Shown: in pieces, positions 53,290 to 62,282 of the stretch
How the letters are laid out: each line of letters begins with the position of its first letter
Numbering within the stretch: the stretch's first letter is position 1
From: Sphingomonadales bacterium 28-55-16
Lineage (GTDB): Bacteria; Pseudomonadota; Alphaproteobacteria; Sphingomonadales; Sphingomonadaceae
Direction of reading: 5' to 3'
NCBI GenBank assembly: GCA_002278855.1
Contig: NCGG01000007.1
Span: 1-64,000, forward strand
Length of the DNA stretch: 64,000 nt
Translations under genes and position numbers: made by a program
Notes under the pieces: generated by a model
Seen by the model: the letters and a program-made list of their open reading frames with translations, nothing else
What the model was told of the DNA's origin: nothing
Database searches by the model: none

Positions 53290-55467
53290 TCACAAGAAGC
53301 TGTAAGGATCGACATCCACCCCGATACGGACGCCGCGCGGAAATTGCAGGCCACCCAACCACGCGCGGATAATCGTCTGCACCTCTACCGAGCGTTGCGC
53401 ATGCACCAACAGCCGCTGGCGATAGCGGCCACGCAACATCGCGAGCGGTGCGGGTGCAGGGCCATAGACATGCATGCCTTCAACCTGCGGTGCAGCGCCA
53501 CCCACAGCGCGTGCGGCCTCAATCGCTTCGCGTTCGTCCTCGGACGAGATGATAATCGCCGCAAACCGTCCAAAAGGCGGTGCCCCGGCGGATTTACGCT
53601 GCTCGGTCTCGGCATCATAAAACGCGTCGCGGTCGCCCGCAACCAAGGCGGCGATGACGGGGTGGTTGGGGTTGCGTGTCTGGATAAAGACTTCGCCGGG
53701 TTTTTCGCCACGCCCAGCCCGGCCAGCGGCCTGCGCGATTTGCTGGAATGTGCGTTCTGCTGCGCGCAAATCCCCGCCCTCAAGACCCAAATCAGCATCG
53801 ATCACGCCAACCAATGTCAGTTCCGGAAAGTGATAGCCCTTTGTTACCAATTGCGTGCCGATGATGATATCTACCGCCTTGTTTTCAACGCGCGATACGA
53901 ATTCCGTCGCTTTTTCCGGTGACCAGAGGGTATCCGATGTCGCAACAATAGTGCGGGCGTTCGGCAACAGTCGGTTAACCTCGTCATTGATGCGCTCAAC
54001 GCCTGGACCACAAGCGACCAAGGTGTCGCTTTCGCCGCATTCAGGACATTGCTCCGGCGGTGGCATGACATGGCCGCAATGGTGGCACGCAAGCCTGCGC
54101 ACAAGCCGGTGTTCCACCATCCAGCTTGTGCAATTGGGGCATTGGAAGCGGTGGCCGCAGGTTCGGCACAAGGTTAACGGCGCATAGCCCCGCCGGTTGA
54201 GGAACAACAGGCTCTGTTCGCCCCGCTCGACGCGGTCTTCCAACGCCTTCAACAATGTCGGCGCGATCCAGTGCTGCGATTCAGGCGCATCCAGAGTGAG
54301 ATCTATGGCTTTGATCTCTGGCATTTTGGCCGCACCAAAACGCGACTGAATTTCAAGCCCTTTATACCGACCAATCGTCACCATGTGGCGCGATTCGAGT
54401 GCGGGCGTGGCGGAAGCCAGCACCACAGGAAAGCGTTCAAAGCGACCCCGCATCACCGCAACATCGCGGGCATGGTAGCGCACACCATCTTCTTGCTTAA
54501 AACTGGTCTCATGCGCTTCGTCGACGATAATGAGGCGCAGATTGGCAAAGGGTAAAAAAAGCGCTGAGCGCGCGCCCACAAGCACCTTGGCGCTGCCATC
54601 GGCAACGGCGCGCCAGACACGGCGGCGCTGGGTGGAGCGCAAATTGCTGTGCCAGACGGCTGGCTCCACGCCAAATCTGGCTTCAAAGCGCGCAAGAAAC
54701 GGCGCGGTCAGCGCGATTTCGGGGAGCAGGACCAAAACCTGTTTACCCAGCCGTATCGCTTCGGCAACCGCCTCAAAATAGGTTTCAGTTTTGCCCGAAC
54801 CCGTGACGCCATCAAGGACGAAGGTGTCAAAACCACCCGTCCGAACCGCTTCCACCATGCTGGTTGCGGCCGCCAGTTGGGCTTCGTTCAACGCCGGCGC
54901 AGAAAAGTCAGCCAATGGTTCGGGTAGCGGCGAGTCGACACTGATCGTTACGGGCGCAAACGCGCCGGCCTTAATAAGCCCACGAATGACCGCGTCGCTC
55001 ACCCCCGCTTCGGCCGCCAGCTCGCGTACAAGGCCTTGAACACCTTCCAGTGCATCGAGCGCGGCCGCGCGTTGCGGTGTCAGCCGTGCAGGTTCGAACC
55101 CCGTGCGTCGATACTCCGTAATGGTGCCTGAGGCCGTGAATGCAGCAGACGACGCCAATACCATCCGCAACACCGCAGCATGGGTGGTCAGATAATAATC
55201 AGCCACCCAGTCAACGAGCCGGCGCAAGCCCGGCCCTACGGGTGGACATTCAACAGGCTCAAGCACCGCGCGCAGTTTACTGGCGTCCACGGCTTCGTCG
55301 CCAAAGACATCATCGTCCCAGATAACGCCTGGCAATTTGCGTGGACCCAGCGGCACCATGACGACAGTGCCGGGACCAGCGTGCATGTCAGCAGGTAAGC
55401 GGTAATCCAGCGGACCAATCGCTTGCGTCAACAAGACAACACGGACGCGGTTGGTGGGCGGGCTCAT
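53290..55467 (-). CDS. priA: Primosomal replication-restart helicase PriA
   Basis: PriA recognises stalled forks and reloads the replicative helicase. The 725-aa protein has the 3'-DNA-binding N-domain (VVLLTQAIGPLDYRLP), Walker A GVTGSGKTE, DEAH (VDEAHETSFKQ) and the two zinc-binding clusters (CRTCGHRFQCPNC; CHHCG...CPECGE). The helicase C-domain follows (QAAGRAGRGEKPGEV). All eight zinc cysteines are present. Confidence 0.97.
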   Translation of the reverse strand: MSPPTNRVRVVLLTQAIGPLDYRLPADMHAGPGTVVMVPLGPRKLPGVIWDDDVFGDEAVDASKLRAVLEPVECPPVGPGLRRLVDWVADYYLTTHAAVLRMVLASSAAFTASGTITEYRRTGFEPARLTPQRAAALDALEGVQGLVRELAAEAGVSDAVIRGLIKAGAFAPVTISVDSPLPEPLADFSAPALNEAQLAAATSMVEAVRTGGFDTFVLDGVTGSGKTETYFEAVAEAIRLGKQVLVLLPEIALTAPFLARFEARFGVEPAVWHSNLRSTQRRRVWRAVADGSAKVLVGARSALFLPFANLRLIIVDEAHETSFKQEDGVRYHARDVAVMRGRFERFPVVLASATPALESRHMVTIGRYKGLEIQSRFGAAKMPEIKAIDLTLDAPESQHWIAPTLLKALEDRVERGEQSLLFLNRRGYAPLTLCRTCGHRFQCPNCTSWMVEHRLVRRLACHHCGHVMPPPEQCPECGESDTLVACGPGVERINDEVNRLLPNARTIVATSDTLWSPEKATEFVSRVENKAVDIIIGTQLVTKGYHFPELTLVGVIDADLGLEGGDLRAAERTFQQIAQAAGRAGRGEKPGEVFIQTRNPNHPVIAALVAGDRDAFYDAETEQRKSAGAPPFGRFAAIIISSEDEREAIEAARAVGGAAPQVEGMHVYGPAPAPLAMLRGRYRQRLLVHAQRSVEVQTIIRAWLGGLQFPRGVRIGVDVDPYSFL

Positions 55468-55613
55468 GACGGGCGTATAGGCAATCCTTTCGCCAACGTC
55501 ACCCTCTGGATGATAATCAGCCCCTTGGCCGATCTGGTTCCAATAGGCCTGTTACTGCGGCCCATTTTTTGCCAAGAGGCATTAAACCGAATCTCCAATC
55601 AGGAAAACGTCCC

Positions 55614-56267
55614 ATGAAATTTTTTGCCGATACTGCTGACATTGCCGACATCAAGGATTTGGCAGCGACGGGTTTGCTCGACGGTGTGACCACGAATCCG
55701 TCCTTGATCGCCAAGTCAGGCCGGGATTTCATTGAAGTCACGCGCGAAATCTGCGCGCTGACCGATGGTCCGGTATCTGCAGAAGTCGTCGCTCTTGATC
55801 ATGCGACAATGATGAAAGAAGCGGAAATTCTCCGCCGAATTGCCGACAATGTCTGCATTAAGGTGCCTTTGACGATCGACGGTTTGAAAACCTGCAAGGC
55901 GCTGACTTCGGAAGGGACTTTGGTCAACGTCACCTTGTGCTTTTCTGCCAATCAGGCGCTTTTGGCGGCAAAAGCCGGCGCGACCTTCGTCTCCCCCTTC
56001 GTTGGCCGTCATGACGACAATGGCTTTGATGGCATGCAACTCATCAGTGACATCCGTTTGATCTATGACAATTATAATTTCGGCACCGAAATCTTGGTCG
56101 CCAGCGTCCGCCACGGTGTCCATGTGCTTGAGGCCGCAAAAATTGGCGCAGACGTTATGACCGCGCCGCCTTCGGTCATCAAAGGCCTGTTCAAGCATAT
56201 TTTGACCGACAAGGGTATTGAAGGCTTTCTGGCAGATTGGGCAAAAACAGGTCAAGCAATTGGCTGA
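55614..56267 (+). CDS. Transaldolase (small TalC/Fsa-type)
   Basis: This 217-aa class I aldolase belongs to the small transaldolase / fructose-6-phosphate aldolase group. It begins [20 protein letters not shown], has the Schiff-base lysine in NVCIKVPLT and the [20 protein letters not shown] motif. It acts in the non-oxidative pentose phosphate pathway or as an F6P aldolase; sequence alone does not decide. I chose the ATG at 55614, with AGGAAA upstream, over an earlier start that adds 15 non-conserved residues. Confidence 0.93.
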   Translation: MKFFADTADIADIKDLAATGLLDGVTTNPSLIAKSGRDFIEVTREICALTDGPVSAEVVALDHATMMKEAEILRRIADNVCIKVPLTIDGLKTCKALTSEGTLVNVTLCFSANQALLAAKAGATFVSPFVGRHDDNGFDGMQLISDIRLIYDNYNFGTEILVASVRHGVHVLEAAKIGADVMTAPPSVIKGLFKHILTDKGIEGFLADWAKTGQAIG

Positions 56268-56455
56268 TCTGCGAGAGCAGAAATCGGCGTTGGTGTGAAC
56301 TATCGTTGACCGCAACCAGCGCCTTTGTTGTGGCGGAAATATCATCATATGTTGTCATGCGACGTCTATGGGCTATTGTCCGTATAGTTTTTAGAGGCGG
56401 GCGGTTATATCTTTAGGCACTAAGATGCGGGTATGTCGCCCGCCGGAGCCTCAAG

Positions 56456-57091
56456 ATGAACAAGCCCCAGAAGGTGTTTCCCATCGCACATAGCAATTAT
56501 AAAGACGAAATCGGTGAGAACGGCAAAATCGTCGTTCCTGATGAAGTCCAGAACGCCATCCGCACGCTGATCCGTTGGTCAGGGGATGATCCAGAGCGTG
56601 AAGGCTTGCTCGATACGCCAGCACGTGTTGGCCGCGCATGGCGTGAATATTGCGGCGGCTATGCGGAAAACCCCGCGGCGCATTTGTCGCGTACCTTTCA
56701 AGAGGTTGGTGGCTATCACGAATTGGTGCTTTTGAAGGACATTCCGTTCCAGTCGCATTGTGAGCACCATATGGCGCCCATCATTGGCAAGGCGTCAATT
56801 GCCTATATGCCAACCGACCGAGTCGTTGGCATTTCAAAGCTAGCGCGCGTTCTGCACGGATTTGCGCAGCGGCTTCAAGTTCAGGAACGCCTGACCGCCG
56901 AAGTTGCAAACTGCATCTGGGAACATTTGAAGCCCGAAGGCGTAGCGGTCGTTATCGAAGCGCAGCATGGTTGCATGACCGGACGCGGTGTGAAGGTGCA
57001 CGGCGTTGGCATGGTTACTTCAAAGCTCATTGGCTGCTTCCTCGACGACCAATCAAGCCGCAAGGAAGTTATGAGCCTGATGGGTTACTGA
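56456..57091 (+). CDS. folE: GTP cyclohydrolase I
   Basis: FolE converts GTP to dihydroneopterin triphosphate, the first step of tetrahydrofolate synthesis. The 211-aa protein has DDPEREGLLDTPARVGRAW, the zinc ligands in FQSHCEHHMAP and in QHGCMTGRGV, and the conserved VVGISKLARVLHGFA. It is the classic FolE-IA zinc form. Neighbouring genes are not folate genes. Confidence 0.97.
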   Translation: MNKPQKVFPIAHSNYKDEIGENGKIVVPDEVQNAIRTLIRWSGDDPEREGLLDTPARVGRAWREYCGGYAENPAAHLSRTFQEVGGYHELVLLKDIPFQSHCEHHMAPIIGKASIAYMPTDRVVGISKLARVLHGFAQRLQVQERLTAEVANCIWEHLKPEGVAVVIEAQHGCMTGRGVKVHGVGMVTSKLIGCFLDDQSSRKEVMSLMGY

Positions 57092-57211
57092 TCTCGGTCA
57101 GCGGGTCATCTTTTATTGCGTGAAAGGCCATCAGCAATTGCTGCGCGGGTTGAACCCACTTAATGGTTGCGCGATCGTAAGCCTTTTCAATTCGCACCGG
57201 ACAATAGCATC

Positions 57212-58060
57212 ATGGTCTTTCACCTTCCCCAGTTCAATCTTGAGGCGTTTGTGCGGGCTACGCTCGCCGAAGATCTGGGGCCTACCGCGCGGGACGTTAC
57301 ATCTGAAAGCGTCATTCCAGCAGATGTGCAGTTTGCCGGTGTCATGGACAGCCGTGATGCCATAACCGTTGCTGGCTTGCCGATTGCTGCTGCATTCTTC
57401 CGGTCGCTTGACCCCGCAATGGACATCGAAATGTTGGTCGAAGATGGCCAGCAGGTGCAAGCGGGTACGGACCTCATGCGGTTGAAAGGCAATGCCCGCG
57501 CGATGCTGACGGCCGAACGATCCGCACTGAATACCGTGCAGCATCTATCCGGCATCGCAACGATGACGCGGCAATATGTCGACGCGATATCGGGAACGGG
57601 CTGCATACTTTTGGACACCCGCAAAACAATTCCTGGTCTGCGCGTAATTGAAAAATATGCAACGCGTATGGGCGGTGCAACGAACCACCGCATGGGATTG
57701 TGGGATGCTGCCATGATAAAAGACAATCATGTCGCCGTCGCAGGTGGCGTGACGGAGGCCGTGGCGCGCGCCCGAAATGCCGGCGTTGAACGCATTATTC
57801 TGGAGGTTGATAGCATCGCCCAAATCGAACCCGGCCTTGCCGCCGGGGCCAGCCATTTGCTCTTAGACAATATGGATGCCAGTACGCTGCGTTCCGCTGT
57901 TGCGCTCATCGCTGGCCGCGTGCCGACCGAAGCCTCCGGCGGTGTTACCTTGGAGACTATCCGCGCCAAGGCGGAAACGGGTGTTACCTTTATATCCGTT
58001 GGCCGCCTCACCCAAAGCGCACCTGCCGCTGACATTGGACTGGATTTTGCGCAAGCTTAA
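57212..58060 (+). CDS. nadC: Quinolinate phosphoribosyltransferase
   Basis: NadC makes nicotinate mononucleotide from quinolinate and PRPP. The 282-aa protein has the motifs ALNTVQHLSGIATMT, CILLDTRKTIPGLR, GGATNHRMGLWDAAMIKDNH and EASGGVTLETI. The ATG at 57212 is chosen over an upstream in-frame codon. The next gene (RNase T2) starts inside its last 14 bases. nadB is 19 kb away and nadA is not in the window. Confidence 0.96.
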   Translation: MVFHLPQFNLEAFVRATLAEDLGPTARDVTSESVIPADVQFAGVMDSRDAITVAGLPIAAAFFRSLDPAMDIEMLVEDGQQVQAGTDLMRLKGNARAMLTAERSALNTVQHLSGIATMTRQYVDAISGTGCILLDTRKTIPGLRVIEKYATRMGGATNHRMGLWDAAMIKDNHVAVAGGVTEAVARARNAGVERIILEVDSIAQIEPGLAAGASHLLLDNMDASTLRSAVALIAGRVPTEASGGVTLETIRAKAETGVTFISVGRLTQSAPAADIGLDFAQA

Positions 58061-58778
58061 AGCTCTCGCATTTTTGGGCCTTGTGGCGGTTGCACAGCCT
58101 GCCCCGCTTATCGCGCAAGCATGGCAATGCCAGCCGCCAAAGTTTCTGCCGCGTCCTGCCTTAGAAATACCGCAGCCAAGTCAGGTGCGGCGTTCGGCGG
58201 TCAATGGCTATGTGCTAATATTAAGTTGGACGCCGGAGCATTGCCGTGGGCGGGAACGCGACCCGACAATGCGCTTCCAATGTTCCGGCGAAATCGGTGA
58301 CTTCGGCTTTGTTCTGCATGGCCTTTGGCCAGAGGCGAAGGGAAAAAATCATCCACAATATTGCCGCACGGTGGGGGTGCTCCCAAGGCGGGTGGTCGCA
58401 GACAATATGTGCCTCAGCCCCTCTCCCCAATTGCTACAACATCAATGGGCAAAGCATGGCAGCTGCATGGCCCGAACACCTGAAACATATTTTGGCGCCG
58501 CCAGGTTGCTGTTCAACGCCATTGAATTTCCCGATATGGCACGACTTTCGCGCGAACCTGAACGCGGAACGCCTTTGACTGCGCGTGTGCTGGCGGAACG
58601 CATTGCCGATCTTAATGAGGGTCTGCCGTCGGATGCCATCATTGTCACGACGACGGGCAAGGGATGGCTCAACGACGTGCGCATCTGCCTTGGGGGCAAC
58701 TTCAAACCACGGCGATGCCCACAATCCAACCAGCTGCCGGCGAACAAGGCGCACATAAAAATCTGGCGTGGTCGTTAG
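58047..58778 (+). CDS. Ribonuclease T2 family protein, CAS-2 Glu replaced by Gln
   Basis: This 243-aa secreted protein is an RNase T2-family endoribonuclease. No ATG fits; the likely start is TTG at 58047, overlapping nadC, and it gives a signal peptide ending near LIAQA. CAS-1 is LHGLWPE with His91. CAS-2 reads HQWAKHGSC with Gln133 where most members have Glu, with Lys136 and His137 kept. Cysteines typical of the family are present. It may be active at lower rate or have altered chemistry. It ends overlapping the convergent DUF4112 gene by 4 bases. Confidence 0.88.
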   Translation: MRKLKALAFLGLVAVAQPAPLIAQAWQCQPPKFLPRPALEIPQPSQVRRSAVNGYVLILSWTPEHCRGRERDPTMRFQCSGEIGDFGFVLHGLWPEAKGKNHPQYCRTVGVLPRRVVADNMCLSPSPQLLQHQWAKHGSCMARTPETYFGAARLLFNAIEFPDMARLSREPERGTPLTARVLAERIADLNEGLPSDAIIVTTTGKGWLNDVRICLGGNFKPRRCPQSNQLPANKAHIKIWRGR

Positions 58779-59197
58779 CCTTCGATAATGCGCGTCCCGG
58801 GGTGATGCTTGTCCAGATGCTTTTTGATGATGCGCAAATTTTTGCTGTTCGAACGCCATATAAGGTCAAACGCATCGCCCACTATTGGGATTGCGCCAAT
58901 CGCGGTATCGATGCCAATATTGGCTGTCATCCGGATCAATTGCCACTTGGACATGCCCAAATTGCGGGCCTCCCACACCATATATGCGCCCATTGCTGCG
59001 GTTATCAGGTCACCTAAGACAGGCACGAGGCCGATGACGCTGTCCAGCCCAAACGGAATTTTCGTACCCGGAATATGAAACGCACGTTCCAGCAATTTTT
59101 CAACGGCTTCGACGCGCATGCGCACGGCTTGCGGATGGTTGCCCATTCCAGGTAAATCTTTGGCAATCTGCGCAAACTGTTCCTGCGAAATCGGCAT
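58775..59197 (-). CDS. DUF4112 membrane protein
   Basis: This 140-aa protein of the DUF4112 family has unknown function. It contains the family core FGLDSVIGLVPVLGDLITAAMGAYMVWEA and GIDTAIGAIPIVGDAFDLIWRSN (each quoted in part), two related hydrophobic hairpins. The ATG at 59197 has AAAGGAG upstream. An open frame runs further upstream to 59515 but would overlap the substrate-binding protein gene. Confidence 0.9.
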   Translation of the reverse strand: MPISQEQFAQIAKDLPGMGNHPQAVRMRVEAVEKLLERAFHIPGTKIPFGLDSVIGLVPVLGDLITAAMGAYMVWEARNLGMSKWQLIRMTANIGIDTAIGAIPIVGDAFDLIWRSNSKNLRIIKKHLDKHHPGTRIIEG

Positions 59198-59216
59198 TGG
59201 TGTTGCTCCTTTCGAC

Positions 59217-60671
59217 CTATGTCGGGTCGCGTCCGAGATATTGCAACAGATGCCAGCCTCGACCATTGGCGAAATGACCCAAAAGGCCTGGCCGGATAAC
59301 AGACCAGCGCAATGGCGTAGCAATAGGAATGAAGGATATAGAGCTTTGCAATTCTGCCTCCGCTTGCCCCAATAACTGCGCGCGCGTTTCAATTTCGGCT
59401 GTGAAACGCGCTTGGGCGACAAGTTCATCCGCCCGTGCGTTACAAATGGTGGCGAATTTACAAGAGAGTTGATCCAAATACCATGCGGGGCTCGATTGTT
59501 CAGCGGTCCGATCAATCAGCCGCAAATCATGCGGCCTATCGAGGGTAACGCGCTCGAGCTCAACGCCGATGGAGGCGAGATCGGCACGAAGGCGCGCAAA
59601 GAAAATTCGGCTCCCATAACCACGGGGCAACGCTACACGCAAACGCCGGATATCACCGTTTGCGCTTTTCCAGTTGGCAACCGTAGCCGCCGCCATGGCT
59701 CGACGCGTGTCGATTGCTGGCCTAGCCCACTCCGGGCGCTCTATGCTGGCGCGATTGGGTAGGCTTTCGGGAACCAAAGTCACGGCCTCACGCCACGCTA
59801 CAATATCGAAAGCCGTGAGCAATTTTGGGCGATCAATCGCCATGGCCAATGCTTCCCGATTTGCCTTTTCGGCTAAAAATGGGTTGGATTGGAGCACTTG
59901 CAAACCAAACAGCCCCGGAACCGCGTCGAATTGAATTTGGTCCGCCCTAATCTTGGCAGCTTCTAGCAACGGGAAGCTCTCGAACCGTCCGCCTTCCACA
60001 AGATCGCTTTGGCCAAGAACATAGCGCGCAAGTACGAGAGATGCCTCACCGCGCCGCAATGTTACCGTGGTATTTCCCAATACCGTTCCACCGTCCGCGT
60101 CGGCTTCATTGCGCCGCAGTTGCATTGCCTGACCAAATTTCTTTGCTTGCATCGGGCCAGAGCCTGCACCTTTGCTCAAAAGCCCAAATTCCGGCAAGGC
60201 AAGCAGTTCCAACACATACGGCATGGGAGCCTTCAGCCGGATTTCCACCACCTTTCCAGTCATGGCGACGACGCGGTCAATAGCGGCAAGTTCCGGCCCA
60301 AGACGACCCTTGCCCAATTCGCGGATCCGGGCGCTCAAAAGCCCCGCTACCTCCTGAGAAGTCAGTTCGCGTCCGTCATTCCACCGCGTTTTATTCAGCC
60401 GAAAAATATAGCTTAAACCATCATCAGTGACGATCCAGCGATTGGCAAGGCCGGGTGCAACGCGTCCCTTTTCATCATATGTAACCAGCCCTTGGGCAGT
60501 TGCAGCACGCAAATAGGCTGAAGCGAGCGGCAACGGCGTGGCGGATACATTGAAGGGGCGTGGACGGTCCTCAATGACATCAATGCGCACACGCTCATTG
60601 TCGACCCCTTCGGAACATCCGACAAGCATAGCGGAAAATAGCAATAGCAGGGATGACAAGGAGCGGATCAT
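59217..60671 (-). CDS. Extracytoplasmic solute-binding lipoprotein (family 5)
   Basis: This 484-aa protein is related to oligopeptide-binding (DppA/OppA-type) proteins. The N-terminus is a lipoprotein signal with Cys at LVGCSEG. Body motifs are GLVTYDEKGRVAPGLANRWIVTDDGLSYIFRL and the NREALAMAIDRPKLL region (quoted in part). It is more diverged than usual family members. No ABC permease or ATPase gene is adjacent, so it may not serve a transporter. It lies 42 bases after the membrane protease gene and 19 bases before the DUF4112 gene, all on the same strand. Confidence 0.85.
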   Translation of the reverse strand: MIRSLSSLLLLFSAMLVGCSEGVDNERVRIDVIEDRPRPFNVSATPLPLASAYLRAATAQGLVTYDEKGRVAPGLANRWIVTDDGLSYIFRLNKTRWNDGRELTSQEVAGLLSARIRELGKGRLGPELAAIDRVVAMTGKVVEIRLKAPMPYVLELLALPEFGLLSKGAGSGPMQAKKFGQAMQLRRNEADADGGTVLGNTTVTLRRGEASLVLARYVLGQSDLVEGGRFESFPLLEAAKIRADQIQFDAVPGLFGLQVLQSNPFLAEKANREALAMAIDRPKLLTAFDIVAWREAVTLVPESLPNRASIERPEWARPAIDTRRAMAAATVANWKSANGDIRRLRVALPRGYGSRIFFARLRADLASIGVELERVTLDRPHDLRLIDRTAEQSSPAWYLDQLSCKFATICNARADELVAQARFTAEIETRAQLLGQAEAELQSSISFIPIATPLRWSVIRPGLLGHFANGRGWHLLQYLGRDPT

Positions 60672-60713
60672 GCCAACACCATAAGCAGTATGTCCGCGCG
60701 CACAATCCACCAT

Positions 60714-62252
60714 TCAACGGTTAGAACATGTAAACAGCAATATCTCGTTTGGCATCTGCGGTAATTGCGCAGCAATGGCCTTGTTCATATTTTCAATGTT
60801 GGTTCGTTGACTTGGGTCAACAGTACAGGTTTTGACGTCGTACAATTGCCGCGCCTCACGCGCAGACTGCATCGCTTCACTGCCCGGCAAAAAGCGCTCT
60901 ATGCGGTATATTTCGGTTTCTGGGGCATAGCTAATTACGGAAATTTGCGCATCGTTATTGGGCACAAAACTGCGGGTCCAGCGACCACCATTTTCGACAT
61001 ATTGTGTGCGCCCGTTCACGCAGCCATCGGGTTGCCACGTCAATTCGACGTCAGCCGTTTCGGACATGGTGACGCGGCTGCGCTCAGGCTGAAATATGCA
61101 GGTTTTTGTGACGGGCGTAGTGCTATCCATGGCACCATTTTGCGCCAACGCACTCTCCGGCGCGTCGGCAATCAAGGCGGCGCGCACGCGATCATCGACT
61201 TCATTGAATGATGGGCGTGCGGCAAAAATTCCAACCGCCAACGCAAATGTCACTGCACCTGCGGCACATGCTATTTTGAGCCGGTCGCGCTGGCCACGTT
61301 CGGCAAACTGCCACGCGGCGCCTGCGGCCAAAGCGCTGAACACCAAAAACAAGCTTGCTAATGCCAAATGATTTTCGCGCGCCGCGATGACCGCATGCTC
61401 CGCGTCACTGCGGACCTTGCCTTCGCGGCTGCGTTGTAACTCGGCCGCCACGCGCGCCTCGTTATCCATTTTTGCGCGTGTCGATGCCTCAAGCTCTGCC
61501 TCAGCACGCGTTACGTCAGCAACCGAACGACAATCACCGCGTACGGACCGAAATGTGACGCCCCTATTGGTCAGGAAAGATGTCAGTTCGCGGGCGGAAA
61601 TGGCGAAATAGAATTCCGCGCCGCCATCGGTCGGGACGGAACCAAAACTGTTAATGCCCAGCACGCGCCCGCACGCATCGACAATGGGTCCGCCGCTATT
61701 GCCAGGTGCGATAGGGGCGGTATGCAAGACGGATTCAACCGCTTTTGATGTACGGCCCGAAGACACAGTGCCGCGCGTCTTAACTGGCTGCTGGGGGCGA
61801 AGGACGTCGGTTTCGCTTTGTTCCAGGGCAATATCGACACTTGCGGGATAACCGATGGCAAATACATCGGCGCCGTCGGCTATGGCCCCGGCAAAGAGGC
61901 TGGCGGGCACAAGCGAACTGGATTTCAGCTGCAGAAGCGCCAAATCCTTGCTTGGCGCGCTGGCGACCACCACTGCGCGGAAGCTTTGCGTGCCGTCGGA
62001 CGGCACAATGATAATCTGCACACTGTCATCGCCATTCGCCAATTCAACCACATGGGCGTTGGTCACGATTTTATCGCGCGCGACAGCAACGCCTGAACCG
62101 ATACTCACGATGCTTTGCTGTCCTTGGGCGGAGCTGAAAACAACCACGCGCACAACACTGCGCGACGCCGCGCTGATGTCAGTTGCATCCGCAAATGCGG
62201 GCCCAACAAACACCGGTGCCAGAAACAGCAAGAAAGCAGCAAGATATCGCAT
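60714..62252 (-). CDS. Membrane-anchored trypsin-like serine protease
   Basis: This 512-aa protein has a signal peptide (to about residue 21), then an S1C-like protease domain with His67 (TNAHVV), Asp103 (SKDLALLQL) and Ser186 (APGNSGGPI). A charged helical stretch (about residues 235-290, probably coiled coil) and two transmembrane segments (about 296-317 and 329-347) follow. The C-terminal domain of about 165 residues has four Cys but no family I recognise. No PDZ domain is seen. Topology should place both protease and C-terminal domain in the periplasm. The start at 62252 is chosen; an ATG four codons upstream is possible. Confidence 0.88.
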   Translation of the reverse strand: MRYLAAFLLFLAPVFVGPAFADATDISAASRSVVRVVVFSSAQGQQSIVSIGSGVAVARDKIVTNAHVVELANGDDSVQIIIVPSDGTQSFRAVVVASAPSKDLALLQLKSSSLVPASLFAGAIADGADVFAIGYPASVDIALEQSETDVLRPQQPVKTRGTVSSGRTSKAVESVLHTAPIAPGNSGGPIVDACGRVLGINSFGSVPTDGGAEFYFAISARELTSFLTNRGVTFRSVRGDCRSVADVTRAEAELEASTRAKMDNEARVAAELQRSREGKVRSDAEHAVIAARENHLALASLFLVFSALAAGAAWQFAERGQRDRLKIACAAGAVTFALAVGIFAARPSFNEVDDRVRAALIADAPESALAQNGAMDSTTPVTKTCIFQPERSRVTMSETADVELTWQPDGCVNGRTQYVENGGRWTRSFVPNNDAQISVISYAPETEIYRIERFLPGSEAMQSAREARQLYDVKTCTVDPSQRTNIENMNKAIAAQLPQMPNEILLFTCSNR

Positions 62253-62282
62253 GATGTTATCCATGGCTGAAAAGCCCAAACA

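Noticed and set aside
55716..56348. Minus-strand open frame over the transaldolase gene
   Set aside because: It overlaps a clear TalC/Fsa gene almost completely and resembles nothing known.
59198..59515. N-terminal extension of the DUF4112 gene
   Set aside because: The extension lies antiparallel in content to the binding-protein coding region, and a good ribosome binding site sits before 59197.
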